From Fodinicola acaciae (GTDB lineage: Bacteria; Actinomycetota; Actinomycetes; Mycobacteriales; HKI-0501), in assembly GCF_010993745.1 (NCBI RefSeq), contig NZ_WOTN01000001.1, positions 1,677,235-1,741,234 on the forward strand: 64,000 nt of DNA, read 5' to 3'. Under the pieces are notes generated by a model, which ran no database searches, had not been told where the DNA came from, and saw nothing but the letters and a program-made list of their open reading frames with translations. Numbering within the stretch: position 1 is the stretch's first letter; every line of letters begins with the position of its first letter. The position numbers were made by a program, and so were the translations under genes. This document shows positions 42,047-50,400 of this stretch, one piece after another.

Positions 42047-43357
42047 ATGTCGGATCGACGCTATCTGCACCTGAACCTGGTGGGGAACGACATCAACCTC
42101 CACCAGGGCGCGCTCACGTACGAGCGCGCGCAGGTTGACCGGCCACCGCAGGATCCCTTCGCACGCCTGCTGGAGTACGGAAAACTCGGCGACGAAGGGC
42201 TGTTCACCGCCATCTTCCTCGGCGACGTCCCGGGCGCGGTGGGCTCGCCTTCGCCCGACGGCGGGCCTGCCGAACCAATCACCGCGCTGACCGCCATGGC
42301 GAGCGTGACCCGGTATGTGGGCCTGATCGCGACCGCCTCGACGACGTTCTACGACCCGTACACCCTGGCCCGGTTGCTCGGCTCGCTCGACCAGGCCTGC
42401 GACGGGCGAGCCGGGTTCAACGCGGTCACCACCGCGGGCGACCATTTCGCGCTCGCGTACGGCCTGGCGGCCCATCCCGACCGGGAGACCCGCTATCGCC
42501 GCGCCGACGAGTTCCTCGAAGTGGTCAAGGCTCTGTGGGACAACCGCGAAATGCGTACCGACTCCGACGGCGTACGCCGGCTCTATCCGACCTGGCTCAC
42601 GCACCACGGTGAGTTGTTCCGCGTCGAAGGCGCGTTGAACCTCGCGCCCAGCCGGCAGGGTCGCCCGATGATCGCCCAGGCCGGCGGTTCGGGTGCCGGG
42701 ATCGCGGTAGCGGCCAAGCACGCGGAGATGGTGTTCACGAACGCCACCACACGCGAGGGCGCGGCCGCCTACCGCGCGGATCTGGACAAGGCGCTGGTGC
42801 AGGCCGGGCGGCCGCCGGGCAGCGTTCCGGCCATCCCCGGGTTCATCCCGTTTCTCGGCCGTACGGCCGCGGAAGCACAGGAGCGGCTGCGTGCCCTAGA
42901 CGACCTCGTCGATTGGGAGATGCTCGCGCCGCTCGCGCTGGCGCAGTTCGGGATCTATCGCACCTACGACGACGTGAACGCCACCTTCCCAGTGGACGAG
43001 CTCCCCAGGCCCGAGGACGTCGAGAAGACCATCACCAGCACCTTCGGCAACTACGTGGGCCTGTACAACTGGATCCAGGAACACCCCGGCGCGACGGTAC
43101 GGGACGTGACCGCCCACGCCATCGGGCGCGGCGGCGCGACGCACCGCAAGTTCGTCGGTTCGTACGACGAACTGGTCGACGACCTCGCGCTGTGGCATGA
43201 GGACGGGCAGGTCGGCGGCTTCAATCTGATGTTCGCAGCCGGGCACCTCTCGATCAGGGAGTTCATCGACGAGGTCGTACCCCGTCTCATCGACCGTGGC
43301 ATCTACCGCCCGACCCCGGACGACCGGCCGCTGCGCGAGCGCTTCCGCCCGTCCTGA
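42047..43357 (+). CDS. LLM-class flavin-dependent monooxygenase (NtaA/DszA-like)
   Basis: FMNH2-dependent monooxygenase of 436 aa, in the nitrilotriacetate/DszA group. Family marks: YLHLNLVGNDINLHQGALTY at the N-terminus, FTAIFLGDVPG, SLDQACDGRAGFNAVTTAGDHFALAYGL (flavin-binding loop), a long insertion with RYRRADEFLEVVKALWDNRE, and RQGRPMIAQAGGSGAGIAVAAKHAEMVF. It needs reduced flavin from a separate reductase, not seen here. A good Shine-Dalgarno is GGGAGG 12 nt upstream. It likely oxygenates the pathway substrate, perhaps at C-N, C-S or C=O. Confidence 0.87.
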   Translation: MSDRRYLHLNLVGNDINLHQGALTYERAQVDRPPQDPFARLLEYGKLGDEGLFTAIFLGDVPGAVGSPSPDGGPAEPITALTAMASVTRYVGLIATASTTFYDPYTLARLLGSLDQACDGRAGFNAVTTAGDHFALAYGLAAHPDRETRYRRADEFLEVVKALWDNREMRTDSDGVRRLYPTWLTHHGELFRVEGALNLAPSRQGRPMIAQAGGSGAGIAVAAKHAEMVFTNATTREGAAAYRADLDKALVQAGRPPGSVPAIPGFIPFLGRTAAEAQERLRALDDLVDWEMLAPLALAQFGIYRTYDDVNATFPVDELPRPEDVEKTITSTFGNYVGLYNWIQEHPGATVRDVTAHAIGRGGATHRKFVGSYDELVDDLALWHEDGQVGGFNLMFAAGHLSIREFIDEVVPRLIDRGIYRPTPDDRPLRERFRPS

Positions 43358-43400
43358 CGGATTGACACATCTCGACATCGGTGCCAATCTGGCGCTCACT

Positions 43401-43422
43401 ATGCTGTGCAAGTGCTCAGCAT
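43401..43422. promoter_or_regulatory. TetR operator-like site 1 (upstream of P450)
   Basis: ATGCTGTGCA and TGCTCAGCAT face each other across AG, complementary at 9 of 10 positions. The reverse strand matches the two sites at 45301-45343 (GCT-A/G-AGC-N3-TGCACA). It ends 15 bp before the P450 start. Confidence 0.6.
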
Positions 43423-43437
43423 CGCACCGAAAGGAGA

Positions 43438-44649
43438 ATGTCGGTGACTCCCGCGACCGGCCATGCCTATTACGACCCATACGACGTCGAACTGAACGCC
43501 AACCCGTATCCCATGTTCCGGCGCCTACGCGAGGAGGCTCCGCTCTATCGCAACGAGCAGCACGATTTCTACGCGCTAAGCCGGTTCGAGGACGTACGCC
43601 GCGGCCTGGCCGACCGCGAGACGTTCAGCTCCGCGCGGGGCGCGATCATCGAGCTGATCAAGGCGAACATCGACATTCCGCGCGGCGTACTCATCTTTGA
43701 GGATCCGCCGATCCACACCGTGCATCGCAACCTGCTGGTCCGAATGTTCACACCGAAGAAAATCCGTGACCTGGAGCCGAAAATCCGGGAGTTCTGCGTA
43801 CGCAGCCTGGATCGGCTGGCCGGCGCCGAGCGGTTCGACTTCGTCGCTGACATCGGCAAGCAGATGCCGATGCGGGTGATCGGCATGCTGCTGGGCATTC
43901 CGGAGCAGGACCAGGAAGCCGTCCGCGACCAGGTCGACGCCGAGCTGCGCACCGAGCGGGGCCGGCCGATGACCCGATATGCCGAGCAGGGCGACTTCGC
44001 CAGTGGCGAGATTTTCGCCGACTACATCGAATGGCGGGCCGAACATCCTTCCGACGACATCATGACCGAGTTGCTGAACGTCGAGTTCGCGGATGAGACC
44101 GGCACGACGCGGCGGCTGACCCGCGAGGAAATCCTGACGTACGTCACCGTGGTGGCCGGCGCCGGAAACGAAACCACCACCCGGCTGATCGGCTGGGCCG
44201 GCAAGGTCCTGGCCGAGCATCCCGACCAACGACGACAGCTTGTCCAGGATCCATCGCTGATCCCGTCGGCGATCGAGGAACTACTCCGGTACGAGCCGCC
44301 CGCACCGCACGTGGCGCGTTACGTCACCCGCGATGTCGACTATTACGGCCTGGCCGTGCCTGAGGGCAGTGTCATGATGTTTCTCATCGGCTCGGCAAAT
44401 CGTGACGACCGGCAGTTTCCCGACGGTGACCGTTTCGACGTACGGCGAGACGCCCGCCAGCATCTCACTTTTGGCATGGGCACTCACTTCTGTCTCGGGT
44501 CGGCCTTGGCCCGAATGGAAGGACGGATCGCCCTTGAGGAGATCCTGAAGCGATTTCCGGAATGGCAGGTGGACGACGATCAAGCGCGAATTTCTCCCAC
44601 GTCCACCGTTCGCGGCTGGGAAACACTGCCGGTCGTCATCCCTTCGTAG
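43438..44649 (+). CDS. Cytochrome P450 (first of the locus)
   Basis: A soluble bacterial class I P450 of about 403 aa. I-helix VVAGAGNETTTRLIGW (near residue 243, acid-alcohol pair E-T), K-helix EELLRYEPPA (ExxR), and the heme loop FGMGTHFCLGSALARMEGR with the Cys ligand near residue 352. AAGGAG is only 1 nt before ATG 43438 but 7 nt before GTG 43444, so the true start may be the latter. Electrons could come from the ferredoxin encoded at 62.2 kb. An operator shared with the neighbouring tetR promoter lies just upstream. Substrate unknown. Confidence 0.92.
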   Translation: MSVTPATGHAYYDPYDVELNANPYPMFRRLREEAPLYRNEQHDFYALSRFEDVRRGLADRETFSSARGAIIELIKANIDIPRGVLIFEDPPIHTVHRNLLVRMFTPKKIRDLEPKIREFCVRSLDRLAGAERFDFVADIGKQMPMRVIGMLLGIPEQDQEAVRDQVDAELRTERGRPMTRYAEQGDFASGEIFADYIEWRAEHPSDDIMTELLNVEFADETGTTRRLTREEILTYVTVVAGAGNETTTRLIGWAGKVLAEHPDQRRQLVQDPSLIPSAIEELLRYEPPAPHVARYVTRDVDYYGLAVPEGSVMMFLIGSANRDDRQFPDGDRFDVRRDARQHLTFGMGTHFCLGSALARMEGRIALEEILKRFPEWQVDDDQARISPTSTVRGWETLPVVIPS

Positions 44650-45229
44650 CGAAGCCCTCCAACTGGTCCAGATAGCGGTCCATGAAGTCGATCGCGTCCT
44701 TGTGACCCAACGAGAAGTCGAGCTTCTCCTCCAGGGACATGACCCGCGCGACGGATGTCATGAGCACGACGAGCGCCGCCGGAGTGCACACCTCGCGGGG
44801 AATGTGATAGCGCTCCATGACCGCGGCGACGACCTCGAGCTGCGCGAGCCGGAACTGTTCGGAATAACGCCTGACCTCGGCCCGGATGGCTTTGCGATGT
44901 TGGGCCAGCGAGGCGATTTCCATGATGAAGCCGGTGCGCTCGGCATCGGTGTTGAACTCCCACAACGACCGCAGTGGCCGTTCAGACTCCAGCAGCTCCC
45001 TTTGCCGCTGAAGCCCTTCTTCGGCGCGCCGGCGGAACATGGCCAGGAAAAGGTCGTCCATCGTACGGAAGTAGTAGTGCACCAACTGCGGCTTGAGGCC
45101 GGCCTTGTCCGCGAGGCGCCGCGACGTCACCGCGGCGTACCCGTCCGCCAGCATCAACTGCTCGGCCGCGTCGAGCAGGAGCGTGCGGTTTTTCGCGTCG
45201 GGCGCGCCAATCCGCCGCTGCGTCGTCAC
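44636..45229 (-). CDS. TetR family transcriptional regulator
   Basis: A 197-aa regulator. N-terminal HTH: RTLLLDAAEQLMLADGYAAV, TSRRLADKAGLKPQLVHYYF, RTMDDLFLAMFRRRAEEG. The C-terminal domain (FIMEIASLAQHRKAIRAEVRRYSEQFR) resembles ligand domains of catabolic TetR repressors. GTG 45229 follows GGAGG by 9 nt; upstream frame sequence is not protein-like. Its 3' end overlaps the convergent P450. Two direct operator copies lie in its promoter region (45301-45343), shared with the divergent Mo-hydroxylase operon, and one before the P450, defining a probable local regulon. Confidence 0.88.
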   Translation of the reverse strand: MTTQRRIGAPDAKNRTLLLDAAEQLMLADGYAAVTSRRLADKAGLKPQLVHYYFRTMDDLFLAMFRRRAEEGLQRQRELLESERPLRSLWEFNTDAERTGFIMEIASLAQHRKAIRAEVRRYSEQFRLAQLEVVAAVMERYHIPREVCTPAALVVLMTSVARVMSLEEKLDFSLGHKDAIDFMDRYLDQLEGFATKG

Positions 45230-45300
45230 GTCTGTCCACCTCCCTGGTAGCGCTGGCACCGCAGCCATCGTAAGCCACCCTTGACCGGGCTCGTACGCCC

Positions 45301-45343
45301 ATGCTAAGCATCTGCACAACAAAAAGCTAAGCGACTGCACAGC
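45301..45343. promoter_or_regulatory. TetR operator-like sites 2 and 3 (tetR/SnoaL divergent promoter)
   Basis: ATGCTAAGCATCTGCACAAC (45301-45320) and AAGCTAAGCGACTGCACAGC (45324-45343) are direct repeats 23 bp apart, with the same core as the P450 site. They lie between tetR and the SnoaL-Mo-hydroxylase operon and immediately precede the latter's start. Confidence 0.65.
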
Positions 45344-45351
45344 ACTCGTGA

Positions 45352-45846
45352 ATGGGGCATGCGGTGATCGACACCCTCGACGACATCCAGGCGATAGCGG
45401 CCCTGAAGTCACGCTATTGCCGGACCCTGGACACCAAGGACTGGTCCGGATTCCGTGCCCTGTTCGCCGATGATTTCGTCGGCGACAACACCGAAGCCGG
45501 CGGCAGGGTGTGCGATGGCGCCGACGAGTTCGTCGCCTTCGTACGCAAAGCCCTCGCCGGCCGGGTCACTGTCCACCACGTGCTGCAGCCCGAGATCGAG
45601 CTCACGTCACCGGTCGAAGCACTCGGGATCTGGGCGATGCAGGACTTGGTACGGCTGCTGCCCGGGCTGACGATGCACGGCTTCGGCCATTACCACGAGA
45701 CGTACGAAAAGAATGTGGGGAAATGGCTGATAAAAACGTCCCGGCTGAGCCGGCTGCGGGAGGACCTGCGAACGCCGGTCCTGACCCTGTTCATCTCCGA
45801 CCGGATCAAGCGGGGGCTGCGCCTGGCCGTCCTGCGCCGCACGTGA
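45352..45846 (+). CDS. SnoaL-like (NTF2-fold) protein
   Basis: A 164-aa NTF2-fold protein of the SnoaL_4 type: ALKSRYCRTLDTKDWSGFRALFADDFVGDN at the N-terminus, then VAFVRKALAGRVTVHHVLQPEIELTS and GFGHYHETYEKNVGKWLIKTSRLSRLR. The family includes aldol/retro-aldol cyclases, dehydratases and scytalone-type enzymes, which act on polyketide- or steroid-like rings. ATG 45352 is the first in the operon; GTG 45364 is an alternative. Its stop overlaps the next GTG. A non-catalytic carrier role cannot be excluded. Confidence 0.8.
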   Translation: MGHAVIDTLDDIQAIAALKSRYCRTLDTKDWSGFRALFADDFVGDNTEAGGRVCDGADEFVAFVRKALAGRVTVHHVLQPEIELTSPVEALGIWAMQDLVRLLPGLTMHGFGHYHETYEKNVGKWLIKTSRLSRLREDLRTPVLTLFISDRIKRGLRLAVLRRT

Positions 45847-48143
45847 ACACCGGCGCGACCCGCTACGCGGGCACCCGCGTGCGCCGCGTCGAGGACGCGC
45901 GGCTGCTGACCGGCCACGGCACGTTCGTGGACGACGTCGTACGCCCCGGGATGCTGCACGCCTGCTTCGTACGCAGCCCGTTTCCCCGTGCCCGCATCAC
46001 CGGGATCGACCCGGCCGAAGCACTCGCGCTCGACGGCGTACGCGCCGTTTTCACCGCCGCGGACCTAAATCCGGACGTACGCGAGCAGTGGTACACGCTG
46101 ACCGGCAAGGACATCCCCGACACCCCGCGTCCGCCGTTGGCCGACGGCGAGGTGCGGTTCGTCGGCGACCCGGTGGCGCTGGTGGTCGCGGCGGACCGGT
46201 ACGTCGCCGAGGACGCCGCCGACCTTGTCACCGTCGACTACGAACCGTTGCCGCCGGTCGTTGACTACGCCACCGCCCACGAGTCGGCGGAGTTGGTGCA
46301 CCCGGACTACCCCGGCAACCTCGCCGGCGAGATCGCCCTGCCCGGCATTGAGCCGGCGTTCGACGAGGCACCGCACGTTATCGAGCGGACGATCCACCAG
46401 CAGACATACGCACCGGTGCCGATGGAGACCCGCGGCCTAGTCGTCGAGTGGTCGGCGTCCGACGGTGCGTTGACGATCTGGGCGGCCACCCAGGCGCCGC
46501 ACGAGATGCGCCTGTTTTGCTCTCGACTGCTGGGAATCCCGGAACACCGGGTCCGGGTGATCATGCGCGACACCGGTGGTGGGTTCGGCCAGAAGGTGCT
46601 GCCGATGCGCGAGGACATGTGCGTCATGCTGGCCGCCAGAAAGCTGCCGGCCGCGGTGAAATGGATCGAGGACCGGCGGGAAAACCTGATGGCGGCCAGC
46701 CAATCCCGGCACGAGCACGCCGACGTACGGATGGCCTTCGACAACGACGGCACAATCCTGGCGACGCAGATCAATTACGTCCAGGATGTCGGCGCGTATC
46801 CGACGCCGTGGCCGGTGCAGACCGCCGCCGCTGTCGGCATGCTTTTTCCTGGCCCGTACCGCGTCCCGCAGGGCACGTTCTCGTCGAAGTCGGTCTTCTC
46901 CAACACCGCCGGCCGCGCCGCGTACCGCGGACCGTGGCAGTTCGAGTCGGTGACGCGCGAGGTGCTGCTGGACGCGGCGGCGCGCCGGATCGGCATCGAC
47001 CCAGTCGAGCTACGCCGGCGCAATCTGTTACGCGGCAACGAACTTCCCTACGCCAATCCCAGTGGCATGCCGTACGACCACGTCAGCCCGCTGGAGACCT
47101 TCGACCACGCCATCGACCTGCTCGACTACCCGGCTTTTCGCCGTGAGCAAGCACAGGCGCGGGCGGCGGGTCGATATCTCGGCGTCGGCACGTGCAGTTA
47201 TGTCGAGCCCACCACGGCCGCGATGGGGTTGCACGCCACCGAGGGCGCCACTATCCGGATCGAGCCGTCCGGCACGGTGAACGTCTATCTTTCCGGCGGC
47301 TCCACCGGAAACAGCCTGGAGACCACCGCCATCCAGCTCACGGCCGACGCACTGGGCGTCGATATCGCGGACATCAACACAATCCAGGGCGACACCGCGA
47401 TCACACCTTTCGGTGGCGGGACCGCCGGCAGCCGCTCGGGCTCGATGATCGCCGGTGCGATCGCTGCGACCGCATCGGTGTTGCGCGACCGGATAGTCGC
47501 GATTGCCGCCCATCGGCTGGAGGCGTCGGCTGACGACATCGAGCTGACCGGCAGCCGCGCGACCGTACGCGGCGTGCCAAACGCCGGAATATCGCTGGCC
47601 GAGATCGCATGGCTGGCGTATTTCCAGGTCGATGCACTGCCAGCTGGCCTGCCAGCCGGATTGGAGGCGAGCGGCCGCTATCGGCCCCAGAACCCGATTA
47701 TCTGGGCCAATGCGACCCATGTGTGCACCTGTGAGGTCGATGTCGTGACCGGTCACGTACGGCTGTTGCGCTACATCGTGACCGAGGACTGCGGCCCGAT
47801 GATCAACCCGGACGTGGTCGAAGGGCAGATCGCCGGCGGCACAGTGCAGGGAATTGGCGGTGCGTTGTACGAACATCTCGCGTACGACGAGGACGCGAAC
47901 CCGATCACGACAACATTTATGGACTATCTGATCCCGACCGCCGCCGAGGTGCCCATCATCGAGTACGGCCATGTCGAAACACCCGGGCCCGGACCGGGCG
48001 GGTACAAGGGAGTCGGCGAAGGCGGCGCGATCGGTGCGCCTCCCGCGGTCATCAACGCGGTGGCCGACGCGCTTGGTGTGGAGGTCACCCGGCTGCCGCT
48101 TACTCCAGCCGCGATAGTGGCTCTGCTTGAGGAATCGCGATGA
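45843..48143 (+). CDS. Molybdenum hydroxylase large subunit (xanthine dehydrogenase/CoxL family)
   Basis: Molybdopterin-binding catalytic subunit, 766 aa, oxidising an aldehyde or N-heterocycle with water. Signature parts: ARLLTGHGTFVDDVVRPGM, the molybdopterin site DTGGGFGQKVLPMREDM, the active-site loop AAYRGPWQFESVTREV, and GVGEGGAIGAPPAVINAVAD with the catalytic Glu near the C-terminus. The active-site loop lacks the Cys (AYRCSFR) of true form I CO dehydrogenases, so CO oxidation is unlikely. GTG start overlaps the SnoaL stop; the end overlaps the FAD subunit (ATGA). Confidence 0.9.
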   Translation: MNTGATRYAGTRVRRVEDARLLTGHGTFVDDVVRPGMLHACFVRSPFPRARITGIDPAEALALDGVRAVFTAADLNPDVREQWYTLTGKDIPDTPRPPLADGEVRFVGDPVALVVAADRYVAEDAADLVTVDYEPLPPVVDYATAHESAELVHPDYPGNLAGEIALPGIEPAFDEAPHVIERTIHQQTYAPVPMETRGLVVEWSASDGALTIWAATQAPHEMRLFCSRLLGIPEHRVRVIMRDTGGGFGQKVLPMREDMCVMLAARKLPAAVKWIEDRRENLMAASQSRHEHADVRMAFDNDGTILATQINYVQDVGAYPTPWPVQTAAAVGMLFPGPYRVPQGTFSSKSVFSNTAGRAAYRGPWQFESVTREVLLDAAARRIGIDPVELRRRNLLRGNELPYANPSGMPYDHVSPLETFDHAIDLLDYPAFRREQAQARAAGRYLGVGTCSYVEPTTAAMGLHATEGATIRIEPSGTVNVYLSGGSTGNSLETTAIQLTADALGVDIADINTIQGDTAITPFGGGTAGSRSGSMIAGAIAATASVLRDRIVAIAAHRLEASADDIELTGSRATVRGVPNAGISLAEIAWLAYFQVDALPAGLPAGLEASGRYRPQNPIIWANATHVCTCEVDVVTGHVRLLRYIVTEDCGPMINPDVVEGQIAGGTVQGIGGALYEHLAYDEDANPITTTFMDYLIPTAAEVPIIEYGHVETPGPGPGGYKGVGEGGAIGAPPAVINAVADALGVEVTRLPLTPAAIVALLEESR

Positions 48144-49006
48144 AGCCGGCCGCGTTCGCCTACCACGCACCAGCCACTCTCGCGGAGGGCGTCGCACTGC
48201 TGGCCGAGTTCGGCGACACCGCGAAGATCATCGCCGGCGGACAGAGCCTGATCCCGATGTTGGCGCTGCGGCTCGCGGCCTTCGAACACCTGGTGGATAT
48301 CGGCCGCCTGCCGGAACTCCGCGGCATCGAAAAGGGCGAGGCGACCGTACGCATTGGTGCCGGCACCACGCAGGCGACGATCGAGCGGTCCGCGGCGGCA
48401 GTGCCGTTGCTCGCCCGCGCCACCCCGCTGATCGGCCATTTCCAGATCCGCAACCGGGGCACGCTCGGCGGCTCGATCGCCCACGCCGACGCGGCAGCCG
48501 AATATCCGGCCGTGGCGCTCACTCTGGATGCCGACATGGAAGCGATATCGGCGGCCGGCCGGCGAAACATCCCTGCCGCGGATTTCTTCACTGGCATGTG
48601 GAGCACCGCGCTGGCCGATGACGAAGTGCTGGCCAACGTGACTTTTCCCGTGTGGCCCGGGCGTACCGGATTCGCCATTGAGGAATTCGCCCGGCGGCAC
48701 GGCGATTTCGCCATCGCCGGCGCGACAGTCGCGATCGAGGTGGATGCCGGCAACCGAATACGCCGGTGTGGCATCGGGCTGTTCGGCCTCGGTTCCACGC
48801 CCGAACGGGCGGTTACGGCGGAAGGCGATCTCACCGGACGCGACATCGCCGATGTCGTGCCGGACGACCTTGGCCGCACGGCCGTGTCCGGGTTGCGGTC
48901 CGTCCCCTCCGACCTGCACGGGCCGGCGGAATACCGGAAACGCGTTGGCGCCGCGATGGTCGCGCGCGCCTGGCGCCGAGCATGCGCGGAGGCGCGGGAT
49001 GGCTGA
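48140..49006 (+). CDS. Molybdenum hydroxylase FAD-binding subunit (CoxM-like)
   Basis: 288 aa. FAD-binding type 2 fold: FAYHAPATLAEGVALLAEFG, then IIAGGQSLIPMLALRLAAFEHLVDI (AGGQS FAD-phosphate motif), IGHFQIRNRGTLGGSIAHADAAAEYP (second FAD motif, TxGGxxAxxxP-like) and a CO_deh_flav_C C-terminal domain (GFAIEEFARRHGDFAIAG). It passes electrons from the 2Fe-2S clusters to NAD or another acceptor. Genes on both sides overlap it. Confidence 0.92.
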   Translation: MKPAAFAYHAPATLAEGVALLAEFGDTAKIIAGGQSLIPMLALRLAAFEHLVDIGRLPELRGIEKGEATVRIGAGTTQATIERSAAAVPLLARATPLIGHFQIRNRGTLGGSIAHADAAAEYPAVALTLDADMEAISAAGRRNIPAADFFTGMWSTALADDEVLANVTFPVWPGRTGFAIEEFARRHGDFAIAGATVAIEVDAGNRIRRCGIGLFGLGSTPERAVTAEGDLTGRDIADVVPDDLGRTAVSGLRSVPSDLHGPAEYRKRVGAAMVARAWRRACAEARDG

Positions 49007-49487
49007 TGTCGAGATGACGGTCAACGGCACCGTACGCCGGGCCACCGTCGAGCCGCGGCTGACGCTCGCCGATTTTCTCCGGCTGCATTGCGAACTCACC
49101 GGCACGCACCTGGGCTGCGAGCACGGCGTATGCGGCGCGTGCACCGTACTCGTCGACGGCGACGCCGTACGCGCCTGCCTGGTGTTCGCCGTGCAGGCCA
49201 CTGGCGCGGACGTCACCACGATCGAAGGAATCGCCAGCGCGGACGGCGAACTTTCGACCGTACAGGCCGCTTTCCGCGACCATCACGCCATACAGTGCGG
49301 CTTCTGTACACCCGGTTTCATCATGTCGGTCACCGCGTTTCTGCGGGACCACCCGGAACCCACCGACGGGCAGATCGCCGAAGCACTGTCCGGAAATCTG
49401 TGCCGCTGCACCGGATACCAGGGAATCCTCCAGGCCGTACGCGCGGCCGCCGACCAGAAACGAGGCCACGATGCCAGGACGAGTTGA
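48999..49487 (+). CDS. Molybdenum hydroxylase 2Fe-2S subunit (CoxS-like)
   Basis: 162 aa with two 2Fe-2S clusters. The N-terminal plant-type cluster is in [18 protein letters not shown] plus AVRACLVFA, and the C-terminal helical cluster in [17 protein letters not shown] and [17 protein letters not shown] 48999 overlaps the FAD-subunit end. The order L-M-S is a common alternative order for this enzyme class. The SDR start overlaps its 3' end, so all five genes of the operon are tightly linked. Confidence 0.93.
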   Translation: MADVEMTVNGTVRRATVEPRLTLADFLRLHCELTGTHLGCEHGVCGACTVLVDGDAVRACLVFAVQATGADVTTIEGIASADGELSTVQAAFRDHHAIQCGFCTPGFIMSVTAFLRDHPEPTDGQIAEALSGNLCRCTGYQGILQAVRAAADQKRGHDARTS

Positions 49488-50307
49488 CGGCAAGATCGCC
49501 TTCATCACCGGCGCGGCCCGCGGCCAGGGCCGCAGCCACGCCATACGGCTGGCACGGGAAGGCGCCGACATCATCGCGATCGACGTCTGCCGGCAGCTCG
49601 ACGACGTGCCCTTTCCGATGTCGACACCCGAAGATCTGGCCGAAACCGTGTCGCTGGTTGAAAAAGAGGGCCGCCGGATCGTCGCGGCCGAGGTGGACGT
49701 ACGCGATTTCGCCGGAATGAAGGCCGTCGTCGACCGCGGCGTCGAACAGTTCGGCCGGCTGGACATCATCGTCGCCAACGCCGGCATCGGTACGTTCGGG
49801 CGCCCACTTTCCGAGCTGGACGAACGAGTCTGGCGCGACATGCTCGACGTCAACCTGACCGGCGTCTGGTTGTCCGCGAAGGCGGGGATCCCCCACCTGG
49901 TCGACGGTGGGCGCGGCGGCTCGATCGTGCTGACCAGCTCGGTCGGCGGCCTGAAGGCGTACCCGAACACCGGCCACTATGTCGCCGCCAAGCACGGTGT
50001 CGTCGGGGTGATGCGTACGCTCGCCGTCGAACTGGCGCAGCACCACATCCGGGTCAATTCGGTGCACCCCAGCCAGGTCAACACCCCGATGGTGATGAAC
50101 GAGTCGACGTACCGGCTTTTCCGGCCAGACCTGGAAAGTCCGACCGTCGACGATTTCGCCCCGGTGTCGCAGCTCGCGCACATGTTGCCGGTGCCGTGGG
50201 TCGAGCCGGAGGACATCAGCAACGCCGTACTGTTCCTGGCATCGGACGAGTCGCGCTACATCACCGGCGTACCACTGCCCATCGACGCCGGCAGCATGCT
50301 GAAATAG
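49471..50307 (+). CDS. Mycofactocin-coupled type SDR family oxidoreductase
   Basis: 278-aa short-chain dehydrogenase. NAD-binding [20 protein letters not shown], then the insertion [28 protein letters not shown] characteristic of mycofactocin-associated SDRs, which hold NAD(H) tightly and use mycofactocin as electron carrier. Catalytic Ser in [15 protein letters not shown], and Tyr/Lys in [11 protein letters not shown]. The N-terminus overlaps the CoxS-like gene, and a perfect 15-bp hairpin follows. The assignment to the mycofactocin group rests on that insertion; no mft genes are within this window. Confidence 0.88.
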   Translation: MPGRVDGKIAFITGAARGQGRSHAIRLAREGADIIAIDVCRQLDDVPFPMSTPEDLAETVSLVEKEGRRIVAAEVDVRDFAGMKAVVDRGVEQFGRLDIIVANAGIGTFGRPLSELDERVWRDMLDVNLTGVWLSAKAGIPHLVDGGRGGSIVLTSSVGGLKAYPNTGHYVAAKHGVVGVMRTLAVELAQHHIRVNSVHPSQVNTPMVMNESTYRLFRPDLESPTVDDFAPVSQLAHMLPVPWVEPEDISNAVLFLASDESRYITGVPLPIDAGSMLK

Positions 50308-50341
50308 CCCCGGCCGCCGCAGGCGACCTCGACTGGCGGGA

Positions 50342-50375
50342 TTTGTTCCACTCTCGGCATCGAGAGTGGAACAAA
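50342..50375. terminator. Bidirectional terminator hairpin
   Basis: TTTGTTCCACTCTCG (50342-50356) and CGAGAGTGGAACAAA (50361-50375) form a perfect 15-bp stem with loop GCAT, with T and A runs at the outer ends. It separates the convergent SDR and acyl-CoA dehydrogenase genes. Confidence 0.8.
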
Positions 50376-50400
50376 GTCCGGCACTCGACACCTGATCCGG

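Noticed and set aside
45843-49487. Carbon-monoxide dehydrogenase (cox) operon
   Set aside because: The large subunit active-site loop reads AYRGPWQFES without the Cys of form I CO dehydrogenase, and the operon includes SnoaL and a mycofactocin-type SDR, so a different Mo hydroxylase is more likely.
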